From positions 1 to 14,860 of the forward strand of contig CANHOE010000025.1 of NCBI GenBank assembly GCA_947462175.1: a DNA stretch of 14,860 bases. The letters are read 5' to 3'. Below the pieces are notes generated by a model, which was given only the letters and a program-made list of their open reading frames with translations, searched no databases and was not told where the DNA came from. The DNA is from Burkholderiales bacterium (GTDB lineage Bacteria > Pseudomonadota > Gammaproteobacteria > Burkholderiales > Burkholderiaceae_C). The position numbers and the translations under genes were made by a program. Below are positions 14,493-14,860 of this stretch, in pieces (the stretch's first letter is position 1; every line of letters begins with the position of its first letter).

Positions 14493-14564
14493 GGCTTCGA
14501 GTGTACGTTGCAGGCAGGCAGCACATGCAGCGGTGGGCCCAATGGGACAATCCCGAGAATGCAC
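14493..14564. promoter_or_regulatory. Divergent spacer between yceD and maf
   Basis: These 72 bases separate two genes facing away from each other, so promoters for one or both probably lie here or just inside the genes. The only -10-like hexamer seen is TACACT on the minus strand near 14501-14506, without a good -35. Small palindromes are present: TGGGCCCA at 14534-14541 is a perfect 8-base one, and GGGA-caa-TCCC lies at 14544-14554. No operator of a known type was recognised. Confidence 0.4.
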
Positions 14565-14860
14565 ATGCGAGCACCGCTGATTCTGGCTTCCACCTCGGTG
14601 TACCGGCAGGAATTGCTGCGGCGGTTGTTGATGCCGTTCGACGTGATCGCGCCGGATGTCGACGAATCGCCGCAGCCGACGGAGCTGCCGGACTCACTGG
14701 CCGCGCGCCTGGCGCTGGCCAAGGCCCGTTCAGTGGCAGTGCGGCATCCGTGGGCAGTGGTGATTGGCTCGGATCAGGTCGCCGAACTCGACGGTGAGGC
14801 ACTGAGCAAGCCAGGCCATCACGACGCGGCGGTGCAACAACTGCGTGCAATGCGCGGCCG
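14565..14860 (+). CDS. Maf/YceF-type nucleotide pyrophosphatase, N-terminal part
   Basis: The gene runs off the right edge; 98 codons and two further bases are present. The peptide opens MRAPLILASTSVYRQELLRR, the Maf-family phosphate-binding start (ASTS-x-x-R). PDVDE follows at 30-34, then the catalytic motif GSDQV at 68-72 with Asp70, and LSKPG at 80-84. The GSDQV form is typical of the YceF subfamily, which hydrolyses 7-methyl-GTP and is thought to clear modified nucleotides, whereas the YhdE type has GADTVV. The ATG at 14565 is favoured because GAGA lies 7 bases upstream; an in-frame ATG at 14559 would add two residues. It is the only plus-strand gene and is divergent from yceD. Confidence 0.92.
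   Translation, partial: MRAPLILASTSVYRQELLRRLLMPFDVIAPDVDESPQPTELPDSLAARLALAKARSVAVRHPWAVVIGSDQVAELDGEALSKPGHHDAAVQQLRAMRG

Noticed and set aside
1..14860. Search for a defence system, mobile element, CRISPR array or biosynthetic cluster
   Set aside because: All complete genes are conserved core genes in a familiar order. No transposase, integrase, repeat-spacer pattern, direct-repeat boundary or unusual gene was found.

Overview
The window looks like ordinary chromosome from a GC-rich betaproteobacterium, most likely of the order Burkholderiales. The evidence is gene order and protein type: maf/yceF, yceD, rpmF, plsX, fabH, fabD, fabG, acpP, fabF, a small membrane protein, rpoE, rseA, rseB, degP (mucD), lepA, lepB and a DUF4845 protein. 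This order is familiar from that group, and the L32 protein is the cysteine-free type. No mobile element, CRISPR array, tRNA, rRNA, phage gene or foreign-looking gene was seen. Every complete gene is on the minus strand. Only the truncated maf gene at the right edge reads on the plus strand.

Layout from right to left, which is the direction of minus-strand transcription. A 72-base divergent spacer (14493-14564) separates maf (plus) from yceD (minus). Then comes yceD-rpmF (14492 to 13613), the usual pair linking the DUF177 protein to ribosomal protein L32. The lipid block follows: plsX, fabH, fabD, fabG, acpP and fabF (13442 to 7870). It covers acyl-ACP:phosphate acyl transfer, initiation, malonyl loading, ketoreduction, the acyl carrier itself and elongation condensation. 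plsX/fabH and fabD/fabG overlap by four bases (ATGA), which suggests translational coupling. A two-helix membrane protein resembling YgfX/CptA (7852 to 7361) sits tightly between fabF and rpoE. The envelope-stress block rpoE, rseA, rseB and degP (7356 to 3368) encodes the sigma-E factor, its membrane anti-sigma, the periplasmic regulator of that anti-sigma, and a two-PDZ periplasmic protease. A 444-base gene-free gap (2924-3367) contains a strong minus-strand intrinsic terminator and, just upstream of it, a hairpin that together could form a small RNA. Finally lepA and lepB overlap by one base (TGATG), followed by the first 24 codons of a DUF4845 membrane protein that continues beyond the left edge.

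The genes share a theme of membrane lipid synthesis, surveillance of envelope protein folding, and protein export and processing. I found no clearly novel system. The best points for a second look are the terminator and candidate small RNA between degP and lepA, the YgfX-like gene beside rpoE, the hairpin that holds the acpP ribosome-binding site, and a set of perfect inverted repeats in the rpmF/plsX region. Several start sites were moved downstream from the longest open frame, using ribosome-binding sites, family lengths and gene overlaps. The rseB start remains uncertain.
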